This document shows positions 1 to 8,443 of a DNA stretch of 64,000 nucleotides, piece after piece. Position numbers and translations under genes: made by a program. Source of the DNA: JAKAXS01 sp041940525 (GTDB lineage: Bacteria > Pseudomonadota > Alphaproteobacteria > Rhizobiales > Hyphomicrobiaceae); contig JBGTSB010000008.1 of the NCBI GenBank assembly GCA_041940525.1, forward strand, positions 1 to 64,000. Reading direction: 5' to 3'. The notes below the pieces were generated by a model. It did not search any database and had not been told where the DNA came from. It saw nothing but the letters and a program-made list of their open reading frames with translations. Each line of letters opens with the position of its first letter. The first letter of the stretch is position 1.

Positions 1-141
1 CCCCTGCCGCATAACCAAGGCGCGCCCCGATGCTCCAATTGGTATTCGGGTCAGGTGTCGTCTGAGGCGACCAGAAAGCCTGTTCATGCGCCGCCAGGGA
101 TCGCTGCGCGGCTCGACTCGGGCGGCGACCCCCTCGGTCAT
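1..141 (-). CDS. Unidentified gene, 5' part only (runs off the window)
   Basis: An open frame begins with ATG at 141 and runs off the left edge (47 codons visible). Its ATG overlaps the stop of the upstream minus-strand frame as ATGA, and a purine-rich GAGGAG sits directly before it, the usual layout of translationally coupled operon genes. The visible protein is basic (MTEGVAARVEPRSDPW at the N-terminus) and has no signal peptide. I do not recognise the family. If the upstream fragment is TraW-like, this would be the next gene of a conjugation-type operon, but it does not look like TraU. Confidence 0.35.
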   Translation of the reverse strand, partial: MTEGVAARVEPRSDPWRRMNRLSGRLRRHLTRIPIGASGRALVMRQG

Positions 142-425
142 CTCCTCAGTGTCCCACCCGGCGGACGACCCCACCGCACCGGATGGGTCAGGCGGTCCCG
201 TGCTGAGGTAAAGGTGGCGACCTGGGCTTCGGTGAGGTCGCGATCGAGCACGATCGTCGGGTCGAACGTCCAGCTGCGGCTCTCGCGCACCGCGCCGATG
301 CCGGCGACGGGGATCGGGTTGCGGACACGTTCCTCGGTCTTCGCGCGCATGCGCCGGAGCTTCGCCGGGCCGGCATTGTAAGCGGCCAGAGCTTTCTCCA
401 GATCACCATCAAAACGATCGAGTGT
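138..425 (-). pseudogene. Transglycosylase / TraW-like chimeric remnant
   Basis: The frame reads LDRFDGDLEKALAAYNAGPA at its upstream end. This is the C-terminal signature (AYNAGP) of SLT-type lytic transglycosylases. It then continues, from about 360 leftward, into a stretch with VRNPIPVAGIG and SWTFDPTIVLDRDL, which resembles the middle of F-type conjugation protein TraW. The transglycosylase N-terminus and catalytic glutamate are absent because at 400-425 the sequence passes into gltD on the other strand. I read this as a deletion-fused remnant of a conjugation gene cluster. The AYNAGP call is firm; the TraW call is tentative. The frame stays open further right only as the antisense of gltD. 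Confidence 0.45.
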
Positions 426-1505
426 ACGATCGCGGATCGCGCTTGGAACGAAGGCTGGATCGTACCCCTGCCGCCGGAAACCAAGACTGGCAAGACCATC
501 GCAATCGTTGGCTCCGGCCCTGCAGGGTTGGCCGCCGCTCAGCAGCTGGCGCGCGCCGGCCATGATGTCCACGTTTACGAGAAGGCACCAAAACCCGGCG
601 GCCTGCTCGTGTACGGCATCCCTGACTTCAAGATGGAAAAAGACATCATCGCGCGCCGCGTGAAACAGATGGAAGCCGAAGGCGTAACCTTCCATTGCAA
701 CGTCCACGTCGGCAAGGATGTCTCCGCCAAAGAGCTGGAAGACAAGCACGACGCGCTGCTATTGGCTGGCGGCTCAGAACACCCATTTGACTTCTTCGCG
801 AAGTCTCCCGGCCGCGACTTCGACGGGATCCACTTCGCCATGGACTTCCTGCCGCAACAAAACCGCCGGAACGCGGGCGAGCCTCAGGCCGCGGGCACAC
901 AGGAAATCTCGGCCAAAGACAAGCACGTCATCGTCATCGGCGGTGGCGACACCGGCTCGGACTGCATCGGTACTTCGCTGCGTCAAGGCGCCAAGTCCGT
1001 CACTCAGCTGGAAATCATGCCGAAGCCTCCGGTCAAAGAAAACAAGGCGCTGTCCTGGCCAAATTGGCCACTGAAGTTGCGCGTCTCCACCAGCCAGGCA
1101 GAAGGCGCAAAGACCGAGTATTCAATCTCGACCACCGGCTTCAAAGGCAGCAACGGCAAGGTCAATGCTCTGGCCTACACGCGCGTCGACAACAAGCTGC
1201 AGCCGATCGCAGGCTCTGAAGGCGAATTCCCAGCCGACCTTGTTCTATTCGCCATGGGCTTTGACGGCCCGATGGAGAGCGACGTCATTGCCGATCTTGG
1301 GCTGGACGTCGTGCCACGCGGCCGCTTCAAAGGCGTCAATGCCAATGAAAAGGACTACAAGGTCGTCGGCGCGGGCAAAAAGGTCTTCGCCGCCGGCGAT
1401 ATTCGCCGTGGCCAGTCCCTCGTCGTCTGGGCCATCCGTGAAGGACGCCAAGCCGCTCATGCGATCGACAAGTTCTTGATGGGTAAGACGACGCTGCCTC
1501 GCTAG
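402..1505 (+). CDS. gltD: Glutamate synthase (NADPH) small subunit, 5'-truncated
   Basis: GltD feeds NADPH electrons through FAD and Fe-S clusters to the large subunit GltB for glutamate synthesis. The frame shows the FAD Rossmann motif GSGPAG (about residues 37-42 of this fragment), the PGGLLVYGIPDFK segment, and the second, NADPH-binding GGGDTG (about 180-185), ending normally with a C-terminal AGDIRRGQSLVVWAI block. About 110 N-terminal residues, including the cysteine-rich Fe-S domain, are missing. Recognisable homology begins near 402 (ITIKTIE) and no start codon or RBS fits there; a TTG at 528 is only a formal start. No gltB is in the window. Probably non-functional, or an assembly break. 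Confidence 0.8.
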   Translation: MTIKTIECTIADRAWNEGWIVPLPPETKTGKTIAIVGSGPAGLAAAQQLARAGHDVHVYEKAPKPGGLLVYGIPDFKMEKDIIARRVKQMEAEGVTFHCNVHVGKDVSAKELEDKHDALLLAGGSEHPFDFFAKSPGRDFDGIHFAMDFLPQQNRRNAGEPQAAGTQEISAKDKHVIVIGGGDTGSDCIGTSLRQGAKSVTQLEIMPKPPVKENKALSWPNWPLKLRVSTSQAEGAKTEYSISTTGFKGSNGKVNALAYTRVDNKLQPIAGSEGEFPADLVLFAMGFDGPMESDVIADLGLDVVPRGRFKGVNANEKDYKVVGAGKKVFAAGDIRRGQSLVVWAIREGRQAAHAIDKFLMGKTTLPR

Positions 1506-1586
1506 CCTCGGCCATCAAAAACTTATCCCCGCCAAAACGAACCGATTGCACTATTGCGCGAACGCAATTCTGTAAACGGTTCTTCA

Positions 1587-2414
1587 ATGGAAAACACACC
1601 CAACCTCGACCTACCCTATATCCAGGCCGCACAAGCCCAGAAGCACGTGACACACAACGAGGCCATTCGCGCCCTCGACGCCATCCTCCACATCTGTGTC
1701 CTCGACCGGGATTTGACGACACCTCCCGCTGAGCCTAACGAAGGAGATCGCTACCTCGTCGCCGAAGGCGCGGACGGCGATTGGGACGAGCAAGACGGCA
1801 CCATCGCGGCCTGGCAGGACGGTGCCTGGGCTTTCTACGCACCACAAATCGGATGGGTCACCTACGTCGCCGACGAAGCTGTGCTGATCGCCTTCGATGG
1901 CTCGAGCTGGAACCCCGTATCCCTGACGTCATCCGTCAATCTGCTCGGCATCAACGCCACGGCAGACAGCTACAATCGCCTTTCCCTGCGTTCCAACGCG
2001 TCTCTGTTCGACAATGTCGGCGGAGGCCACCAGCACGTCATCAACAAGGCTTCAGCCGGAGATACGGCAAGCTTGCTCTATCAAACTGGATACTCAGGCC
2101 GGGCCGAAATTGGCACGGCGGGCGACGACAAGCTGCACTTCAAAGCCAGCGCCGACGGCTCAACCTGGCACGAAGTGATGGTAGCGGATGGGGCAACCGG
2201 CTTCATAGGGATCGGTACGTCAGTACCAGCCACGACTTTGACCGTGGAAGGCCCAGCGCGCGTCGGCCGCTATGTGAAATCCAGCCTCCCGGCAACCAAC
2301 ATCGACGGCGCGGGCGCGCTCATCTACGTCTGGGATGATGCAGGTGGCGCCGTGCTGGCCTTCTCTGACGGAACAGACTGGCGCCGCGTCACCGACCGAG
2401 CCGTGATCTCGTGA
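1587..2414 (+). CDS. DUF2793-domain protein (phage/GTA-type structural protein)
   Basis: A 275-residue protein opening with ENTPNLDLPYIQAAQAQKHV, the characteristic N-terminus of DUF2793. That family is found in tail or spike proteins of phages and gene transfer agents in alphaproteobacteria. The C-terminal half is acidic, glycine/serine-rich and beta-predicted, as in tail or adhesin proteins. ATG 1587 is preferred over an upstream in-frame codon because the DUF2793 block starts right after it. No other head, tail or packaging gene lies nearby, so this is either an isolated gene or a relic. Family assignment is good; a structural role is inference. Confidence 0.75.
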   Translation: MENTPNLDLPYIQAAQAQKHVTHNEAIRALDAILHICVLDRDLTTPPAEPNEGDRYLVAEGADGDWDEQDGTIAAWQDGAWAFYAPQIGWVTYVADEAVLIAFDGSSWNPVSLTSSVNLLGINATADSYNRLSLRSNASLFDNVGGGHQHVINKASAGDTASLLYQTGYSGRAEIGTAGDDKLHFKASADGSTWHEVMVADGATGFIGIGTSVPATTLTVEGPARVGRYVKSSLPATNIDGAGALIYVWDDAGGAVLAFSDGTDWRRVTDRAVIS

Positions 2415-2527
2415 TGTCTTACCGTCCGGCTTGCGAGCGAACTGAATTACCTCACGTTCGGCAAACCAGTTAGCGCAAGTGGGCCAGTCGCCCTGCTGTA
2501 GATGCTTGTGCTACGGTCCAAGGGATA

Positions 2528-3259
2528 TTGTCGACGCTGGCGCACGTTGGAATGCATTATTGGAACCAAGACAACTTTGAAGGCCTGAGATCGGTTGGAG
2601 AACAATACTCTTCAATCCCGGGCTATGCGCTTTTTGGCCGGTACTGTCTTGAAAAGGAGAGCGGCCTCAAGAAGCAAGCGATTGCTTCCATTCGTGCATT
2701 CGTTGCCGATGCTGAGAGCCGGTCAACGCAGGAACAACGCGCAATAGCGGAAGATTTATCGTCACTGGGTTTCTTCAACCAGCACATCCACCAGCTATTG
2801 GCTCACCCGGTTTTGCTCTATCTGCGGGCTGTCCTGGAGACGTGGGCAACCGATGAGCCCGGCAACCCGGTCCCAAATAAGTGGCTCGGTTATATTGTGG
2901 GCGATCTCGCATCTTACCGGCGTGCACTTGAGCTCAGCCCAAGCGATGAGGTTTGTCTCAGCCAATTGGCGCAAGCGCACTTAAACGACGTTGATTACCA
3001 AACACATCATCTGTCCGAGTCCTTGTTCTTGGGAGATCCTGCAACCGCACGGAACTCTTTAGAAAGCGCGAAAGAGCTGATCGCGAGAATGGGCAACAGC
3101 GATAGGAAAGACCGACTAGAGACACAGGCCGACACCTACACCCGGCTGTTGGCCTGCTGGAGCGAATACTCCAACCTCGGCCTCGACGTACCCTTTCCGG
3201 ACTGGTGCGCATCGAAAGGCGAACAGTTTCGTTTCTGGTCGATCGTTTACTACCAATGA
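2528..3259 (+). CDS. Hypothetical protein, TPR-like helical
   Basis: A 243-residue soluble protein without signal peptide or membrane segment. Several stretches (for example ASYRRALELSPSDEVCLSQL) look like tetratricopeptide helices, so a TPR-like scaffold is plausible. I recognise no catalytic motif. TTG 2528 is the first start; ATG 2552 (MHYWNQ) is the alternative, and neither has a convincing RBS. It converges on prfC with only 34 bp between the stop codons. Confidence 0.55.
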   Translation: MSTLAHVGMHYWNQDNFEGLRSVGEQYSSIPGYALFGRYCLEKESGLKKQAIASIRAFVADAESRSTQEQRAIAEDLSSLGFFNQHIHQLLAHPVLLYLRAVLETWATDEPGNPVPNKWLGYIVGDLASYRRALELSPSDEVCLSQLAQAHLNDVDYQTHHLSESLFLGDPATARNSLESAKELIARMGNSDRKDRLETQADTYTRLLACWSEYSNLGLDVPFPDWCASKGEQFRFWSIVYYQ

Positions 3260-3293
3260 CAGCGCCGGCACGGTGATCGCCGCACGCCGGTGC

Positions 3294-4928
3294 TCAGGCG
3301 GTCACGGTTTTGATGTCAGTGAAAGAGATTTCAGGGTTTTTGTCGGCGGTCCATTGCTGGTTGAAGCTGGAGGCGCCCATAAACACGGGTGCACCGTCCA
3401 GATCCAAGGCAATGCTTGGCCGGTACTTTTGCATGAAGGTCTTCAGCACAGCGGGATCGTCAGCGCTGATCCAGCGGATCGTTTCGCAGGGCGCAGTGTC
3501 AAAGCCACTGGCCAGCCCGTACTCGTGTTGCAGGCGGTCTGCCAAAACATCGAGCTGCAACGCCCCGATCACACCGACGATCGGCGGCGTCCCATCAATC
3601 GGGTTAAACAGCTGCACCACGCCCTCTTCCGCCATCTCCTGCAGCGCATCTTTCAGTTTGCGGGCTTTAATGGCGTCTTCCAGACGAATGCGCCGCAGAA
3701 TTTCCGGCGCGAAGCTTGGGATGCCAAGGAACGTAACGTCCTCGCCTTCGGTCAAGGCGTCGCCGATCCGCAGAATGCCGCGATTAGGAATACCAACGAC
3801 GTCTCCGGCATAGGCCTCTTCGGCAATTGAGCGATCCTGCGCGAAGAAGAACTGCGGTGCCGTCAACGCCATGACTTTGCCCGTGCGCACGAGTTTCGCT
3901 TTCATACCGCGTGTGAGTTTGCCAGAACAGACGCGCATGAACGCAATGCGGTCGCGATGATTGGGATCCATGTTCGCTTGGATCTTAAAGATGATCCCCG
4001 TCATCTTGTCTTCGCTAGCATCAATCATGCGCGTCGATGCCTTTTGGCTGCGTGGCGGCGGCGCATAAGCGATGAGCGAGTCGAGCAACGTGCGGACACC
4101 GAAGTTCCGCAAGGCACTGCCGAAATAGACCGGCGTCAGTGTGCCTTCCCGGAAGCGCTCGACATCGAACTGGTTGCAAACACCTTCGACGAGTGAAATC
4201 TCTTCGCGCCACGCCTCAGCCTGGGCGGGCTCCATGAGTTGATCAAAAATCGGACCGTCCGGTCCAGAAACAGCCTTGGCACCGCCGTCCTCGTCGATCT
4301 GATGCACTGCCGGATCATTCAGGTCATAGGTTCCACGAAAACCACGCCCTTGACCGATCGGCCAAACCATTGGCGCGGTATCAAGTGCGAGCGTCTTTTC
4401 GATCTCGTCCAGGATCTCAAGAGGTTCGCGGGACTCGCGATCCATCTTGTTGACGAAAGTGACGATCGGAATGTCGCGCAGCCGGCAGATTTCGAACAGC
4501 TTGCGCGTTCGCGCCTCGATGCCGCGCGCGGCGTCGATCACCATGATCGCGCTGTCGACAGCCGTGAGCGTTCTGTAGGTGTGGTCAGAAAAATCTTCAT
4601 GGCCTGGCGTATCGAGCAGGTTGAAAACCGTGCCGCCGTACTCGAATGTCATGACAGACGTGACGACCGAGATGCCGCGCGTTTTCTCGATCGCCATCCA
4701 GTCTGAGCGCGTGGAGCGGCCGTCTTTTTTGGCCTTGACCTGGCCGGCAAGCTGAATGGCGCCGCCCAGAAGCAGCAGCTTTTCGGTGAGCGTCGTCTTA
4801 CCAGCGTCAGGGTGCGAGATGATTGCGAACGTGCGCCGGCGGGCGATTTCCCGCGCCAGTGGTGTGCTGCCGCTCGGCTTCGCCGTTGTGTTCGCTACCG
4901 CCTCCGGCGCTGAAGTCTCGTCTTGCAT
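3294..4928 (-). CDS. prfC: Peptide chain release factor 3
   Basis: RF3 is the class II translational GTPase that recycles RF1/RF2 from the ribosome after termination. The 544-residue product has the G1 motif SHPDAGKTT (about 38-46), G3 DTPGHEDF (106-113) and G4 NKMD (160-163), followed by EF-Tu-like domain 2 and the RF3 C-terminal region (FNPIDGTPPIVGVIGALQLD). Length matches the family (about 530-540). ATG 4928 is chosen because the residues before it (cysteine-rich, no homology) do not belong to RF3. Confidence 0.96.
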   Translation of the reverse strand: MQDETSAPEAVANTTAKPSGSTPLAREIARRRTFAIISHPDAGKTTLTEKLLLLGGAIQLAGQVKAKKDGRSTRSDWMAIEKTRGISVVTSVMTFEYGGTVFNLLDTPGHEDFSDHTYRTLTAVDSAIMVIDAARGIEARTRKLFEICRLRDIPIVTFVNKMDRESREPLEILDEIEKTLALDTAPMVWPIGQGRGFRGTYDLNDPAVHQIDEDGGAKAVSGPDGPIFDQLMEPAQAEAWREEISLVEGVCNQFDVERFREGTLTPVYFGSALRNFGVRTLLDSLIAYAPPPRSQKASTRMIDASEDKMTGIIFKIQANMDPNHRDRIAFMRVCSGKLTRGMKAKLVRTGKVMALTAPQFFFAQDRSIAEEAYAGDVVGIPNRGILRIGDALTEGEDVTFLGIPSFAPEILRRIRLEDAIKARKLKDALQEMAEEGVVQLFNPIDGTPPIVGVIGALQLDVLADRLQHEYGLASGFDTAPCETIRWISADDPAVLKTFMQKYRPSIALDLDGAPVFMGASSFNQQWTADKNPEISFTDIKTVTA

Positions 4929-5054
4929 GTTCACAATGATCCGTCGGTTCTGAACGCCGCTATAGCACTGTTCGCGAGGCCCGCATACGCAGCGCACGGG
5001 CCAACAGCAGTGCCTTTGAGAACGGGCAGGATAGGCCTGCTTCAGGGACGGGCT

Positions 5055-5894
5055 TTAGAGCGAGTCCCGATATCGGTCCATATCGGGGCCTGGCAGCGGG
5101 TTGCGATCCCGCCGGGGCGGTCGCGCGTTGTCTTGACGCGTTTCGGGGCGCTTGTTGTGGCCCACTCCGTCCGTTCGCGCTGATGCGGAAGACCTCACTG
5201 GCGGAACGTACATCTTTGACGAACGGCACAAGCGGCGCTGGTTTTCATTTTTTCCGCAGCGTCGCGGCTTACCGTCCGGCGTCAGGCAGATGCGAACATC
5301 CTTCAAACGCCCCCGGCTGCCTCCGCAAGACACCACGATCATATCGCGGCGCAGTTGCGGGTTTTCGCGCAAGAACTCGCTGATCAAGGTTTCAGGCGAA
5401 ACGCTTTGAACTTCGTACGGGTTCACATAACGGCGAGGAATTTTGATGGTGCGGAACAGGCGCTCAGAGAGTTCGTAATATTTGGACGGCGTCAGGCCTG
5501 AGCAGGTTCCGTGCTTGCGGTACTCGTGAATGATCAGCGGCTTGCTCGGCATCACATCCATCACATCATCAATGACATCGTTGGGCACGAACGGGCGCCG
5601 GCCGATGCGGCAGTCGCCTGGGAAACCGCGCTCATACTGGGGCCAAAGGCCGTGCAAGACGAAATTGTACCGCCGGCCATCCCTACGGTGGCATTGCGGC
5701 TCGTAGCGATCTCGCGTCAGCGTCGCGCAGTGCGTAGGGCTCCAAGAGAGCACCAGAGCGTAGTAGTCAAAATCGCCGGCCACGTTGCGGCCGCGCTGAC
5801 GGTCGTCGTAGCGCTGTGCGGAAGCGGGCATGCTCATCAAGGCAACACTGGCCAAGGTCATTGCAAGGCAGAGTACAAAACGCAAAACAGGCAT
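5055..5894 (-). CDS. Secreted ribonuclease T2 family protein
   Basis: An exported endoribonuclease cleaving RNA through a 2',3'-cyclic phosphate. Residues 1-26 form a signal peptide ending at ASA-Q. The two T2 catalytic segments are intact: HGLWP (81-85) and HEYRKHGTC (123-131), each supplying a catalytic histidine. The tail after about residue 240 is Arg/Pro/Asp-rich and low complexity (RPPRRDRNPLPGPD). ATG 5894 is chosen because it places the signal peptide at the N-terminus; the frame is open about 25 codons further upstream. A periplasmic scavenging or housekeeping role is typical of bacterial members. Confidence 0.92.
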   Translation of the reverse strand: MPVLRFVLCLAMTLASVALMSMPASAQRYDDRQRGRNVAGDFDYYALVLSWSPTHCATLTRDRYEPQCHRRDGRRYNFVLHGLWPQYERGFPGDCRIGRRPFVPNDVIDDVMDVMPSKPLIIHEYRKHGTCSGLTPSKYYELSERLFRTIKIPRRYVNPYEVQSVSPETLISEFLRENPQLRRDMIVVSCGGSRGRLKDVRICLTPDGKPRRCGKNENQRRLCRSSKMYVPPVRSSASARTDGVGHNKRPETRQDNARPPRRDRNPLPGPDMDRYRDSL

Positions 5895-5970
5895 CCTTTT
5901 TCTCAACTCGTGAGTGCACAGTGCTCTTCTATCAGAAGGACCAATGCCATCGCGGGCCAAGTTCCGCAAG

Positions 5971-6672
5971 TCAGAGTTCGGCGGTCTTTTCGCGGTAAAG
6001 GCATAGGTCTTTTATCAGACAGCGCGGGCACTCGGGTTTGCGCGCCTTGCAGACGTAGCGGCCGTGCAAGATCAACCAATGATGGGCCGGGACGCCATAG
6101 GCCGGCGGGATGACCCGGATAAGGTCGTCTTCCACTTCAAGCGGCGTTTTGCCAGTCGATAGGCCGATGCGATTTGCGATGCGGAAGACGTGAGTATCAA
6201 CCGCCATCGTTGGCTGGCCGAAGGCTACGTTCATGACGACGTTTGCAGTCTTGCGTCCTACACCGGGCAGCGTCTCCAGGACATCACGGTCCTGCGGGAC
6301 AGTGGACGCGTGCTCGGCGATCAACTGCTGCGAGAGCGCGATCACGTTTTTTGCTTTGTTACGATAGAGGCCGATCGTCTTGATAAACTCGCGCACGCGG
6401 TCTTCGCCGAGCGCGACCATTTTTTCAGGCGTATCGGCCTTGGCGAACAATCCGCGCGTGGCCTTGTTGACGCCCGCGTCCGTGGCTTGGGCTGATAGAA
6501 CCACGGCGACGAGCAGCGTATAGGGATTGGAATGCTCCAATTCTCCGCGCGGATCGGGGTCGTTTTCGAAAAACCTTCGGAAAATTTCCGAAATTGTTTC
6601 GGCTGATAGGCGAGACCGGCGCCGTCTCTTGGAGGCTGGACGCCGCTTTTCTTTGGTCTTCGGAACACCCAT
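5971..6672 (-). CDS. nth: Endonuclease III (DNA glycosylase/AP lyase)
   Basis: Removes oxidised pyrimidines and nicks at abasic sites in base excision repair. The 233-residue protein has the helix-hairpin-helix LPGVGRKTA (135-143) with catalytic Lys141, catalytic Asp159 in MAVDTHVFR, and the [4Fe-4S] ligands Cys208-x6-Cys215-x2-Cys218-x5-Cys224. ATG 6672 gives a short basic N-terminal extension (KTKEKRRPASKRRRR), common in alphaproteobacterial Nth. It is divergent from the DUF2244 gene with a 47-bp gap, so the promoters are shared or back to back. Confidence 0.95.
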   Translation of the reverse strand: MGVPKTKEKRRPASKRRRRSRLSAETISEIFRRFFENDPDPRGELEHSNPYTLLVAVVLSAQATDAGVNKATRGLFAKADTPEKMVALGEDRVREFIKTIGLYRNKAKNVIALSQQLIAEHASTVPQDRDVLETLPGVGRKTANVVMNVAFGQPTMAVDTHVFRIANRIGLSTGKTPLEVEDDLIRVIPPAYGVPAHHWLILHGRYVCKARKPECPRCLIKDLCLYREKTAEL

Positions 6673-6719
6673 GGGCTCGAGTTCGTTTGCAATAGTGGCC
6701 AATCGATCTAGGCTTAGAC

Positions 6720-7229
6720 ATGACTGATCATTCCGCCCTAGCGCAAGAGCCGTTTCGCGCTGTCTTGCATCCGCACCGCTCATTGAGCCCACAGGGTTTT
6801 CTAATATTGATGAGTGCGGTTGGTGCTGTCAGCTTCATCACGGGCATGGTCTTTCTCGCCATAGGTGCCTGGCCGGTCCTAGGTTTCTTTGGGCTGGACG
6901 TCTTGCTGATCTACGTGGCCTTCAAGCTGAACTATCGTTCGGGCAAGGCTCACGAAATCGTGGAGCTTTCGCCTGATCTTTTGCGGATCACACAGGTTGC
7001 GGCAACCGGGCTTTCGTCGTTTGAGGACTTCAATCCGTATTGGGCGCGCGTGCGCCTGGCGCACATGCCTGACGGGCACACGGATTTAAAAATCTCATCG
7101 CACGGCCGCGACTTTTCGTTCGGAAAATTGCTCAACGACGAGGAGCGAAAGGACTTTGCTCAAGCTCTTGAGACGGCTTTGACTGCGGCCCGATCCAGCA
7201 CATCTGCGCGGCCGGATCCGGCTGTTTGA
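6720..7229 (+). CDS. DUF2244 membrane protein
   Basis: A 169-residue protein with two hydrophobic segments near residues 25-65 (LILMSAVGAVSFITGMVF and PVLGFFGLDVLLIYVAF), then a soluble domain with GRDFSFGKLLNDEERKDFA near the end. This is the layout of DUF2244 inner-membrane proteins, a family of unknown function widespread in alphaproteobacteria, often near nth. It starts 47 bp from nth on the opposite strand and ends 2 bp before the convergent neighbour. Confidence 0.85.
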   Translation: MTDHSALAQEPFRAVLHPHRSLSPQGFLILMSAVGAVSFITGMVFLAIGAWPVLGFFGLDVLLIYVAFKLNYRSGKAHEIVELSPDLLRITQVAATGLSSFEDFNPYWARVRLAHMPDGHTDLKISSHGRDFSFGKLLNDEERKDFAQALETALTAARSSTSARPDPAV

Positions 7230-7231
7230 CG

Positions 7232-7732
7232 CTAGCCTTTGGTCAGCATGAGCGACAGGCCAACCATGGTGCTGTCGTGGAATTGGATCTCCACGAGCTG
7301 TCGTTCACCCCGCACCATGATGTCCATGTTGGCTTTGAGGTCCGAGCCCTTAATCTCGACGCGGAAGCCTGTCGGCGTGACCTGCCCCGCCAAATCGCCG
7401 CTCATATTGTGCATCGTTTCTTTCCAGCTGCCTGAGAGCTCCATTCCGTTCTGATAGAGTTCGCTGAAAACCTCGATTTTACCGCTGGCGGATGCGCAAC
7501 GAATGGTCTGCTTCAAGTGGTTGGGAACATCCGTCGTGCGATAAGTCACACGGCAAGACACGTTCTCGAAATTGTCCTTGCTGAAACCCAGCCGGCCACG
7601 GCCGGTCCAGCGGCCAAGCAAGCTGTCGAGCGAGGCGACAGGCTCAGCCGGTTTGCTCTGAGCTGGGCTAGTCAACATGCTCAAAGATGCAAAAACCAAA
7701 CAAGCAAGCCCAACAAGCAGTTTGGAAGCCAT
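7232..7732 (-). CDS. Exported hypothetical protein
   Basis: A 166-residue protein with a clear signal peptide (MASKLLVGLACLVFASLSML, then TSPAQS). The mature part starts with LDSLLGRWTGRGRLGF and alternates beta-type stretches, suggesting a small lipocalin-like or DUF1579-like barrel. No catalytic motif is recognisable. ATG 7732 is preferred because it begins the signal peptide. It converges on the DUF2244 gene. Confidence 0.7.
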   Translation of the reverse strand: MASKLLVGLACLVFASLSMLTSPAQSKPAEPVASLDSLLGRWTGRGRLGFSKDNFENVSCRVTYRTTDVPNHLKQTIRCASASGKIEVFSELYQNGMELSGSWKETMHNMSGDLAGQVTPTGFRVEIKGSDLKANMDIMVRGERQLVEIQFHDSTMVGLSLMLTKG

Positions 7733-7795
7733 TTTCTTGTTCCTCGCCGTGGCGGTGCACAAAATGCAGATGATTCCTTGATTTCAGATAATTGA

Positions 7796-7936
7796 TCATG
7801 CCCGCTGCAATCGCGCCAGCACCTGGATGCAACGGTCGCTTGGCTTTCGGCCACACATTGACCGAATTGCCTCCTTAACCAGATCAACTATTGTATCGAT
7901 TAGGCGCAGATAGGGATTTCGCGTGAGGGCGGCCAT
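7796..7936 (-). CDS. Possible small protein (46 aa)
   Basis: A short frame (MAALTRNPYLRLIDTIVDLV...) with an amphipathic helical pattern and a basic C-terminus, in the gap between two divergent genes. There is no strong RBS and no family I recognise. The gap is otherwise empty. It may be spurious. Confidence 0.25.
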   Translation of the reverse strand: MAALTRNPYLRLIDTIVDLVKEAIRSMCGRKPSDRCIQVLARLQRA

Positions 7937-7977
7937 CTCTGTCTGATGACCTTTTTGCGTAAGTGGTGGGGTTACAC

Positions 7978-8400
7978 ATGAGTTTTGCAGCAGGCCAAAG
8001 CTGGGCCTATCGCGCACCGGCGGGATTTGAGACGTCGCGCATCGCGATCGGTGCCATTGTACATTTTGAAGACCGGGAAAGTGTCATCTGCTTTAGTGTG
8101 TTTGGTGCACCACGCGCCGCAGGCGCCGATGACACAGTCGTCATTCCCTTCATCCCTATGGCCGAAAGCGCGTTCGCCGCGACGGTAACGACGCTAGACG
8201 AGCACGAGGCAGAATTGCCAGAGGCGTTCGCGCAACAGCTCCAGGGCTGGTCGAACGATGATCGCGGCCTCGCGGTCTTCACTGTGCCGTTCCAAGGTTA
8301 CGTCAATCAGATGATGACATCGCAGATGTCATCATTGGTCTCACAGGCGCAGCCTCAGCACGCGGCTGGCGGTGATCAGACGGCCGCTGCGCAAAGTTAA
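7978..8400 (+). CDS. Hypothetical protein
   Basis: A 140-residue soluble protein starting MSFAAGQSWAYRAPAGFETS. It has beta-rich stretches (RIAIGAIVHFEDRESVICFS, DTVVIPFIP) and a Gln/Ala-rich tail (SQAQPQHAAGGDQTAAAQS). No signal peptide, membrane segment or known motif is seen. ATG 7978 is the natural start after a short non-coding leader. It converges with the next gene. Confidence 0.6.
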   Translation: MSFAAGQSWAYRAPAGFETSRIAIGAIVHFEDRESVICFSVFGAPRAAGADDTVVIPFIPMAESAFAATVTTLDEHEAELPEAFAQQLQGWSNDDRGLAVFTVPFQGYVNQMMTSQMSSLVSQAQPQHAAGGDQTAAAQS

Positions 8401-8443
8401 GCGTTATTCCCACGTCACTGGTCAGAATTAGAAGCGAGCCTCT

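Noticed and set aside
1554..2414. Prophage, suggested by the DUF2793 gene
   Set aside because: No integrase, capsid, terminase or lysis genes nearby.
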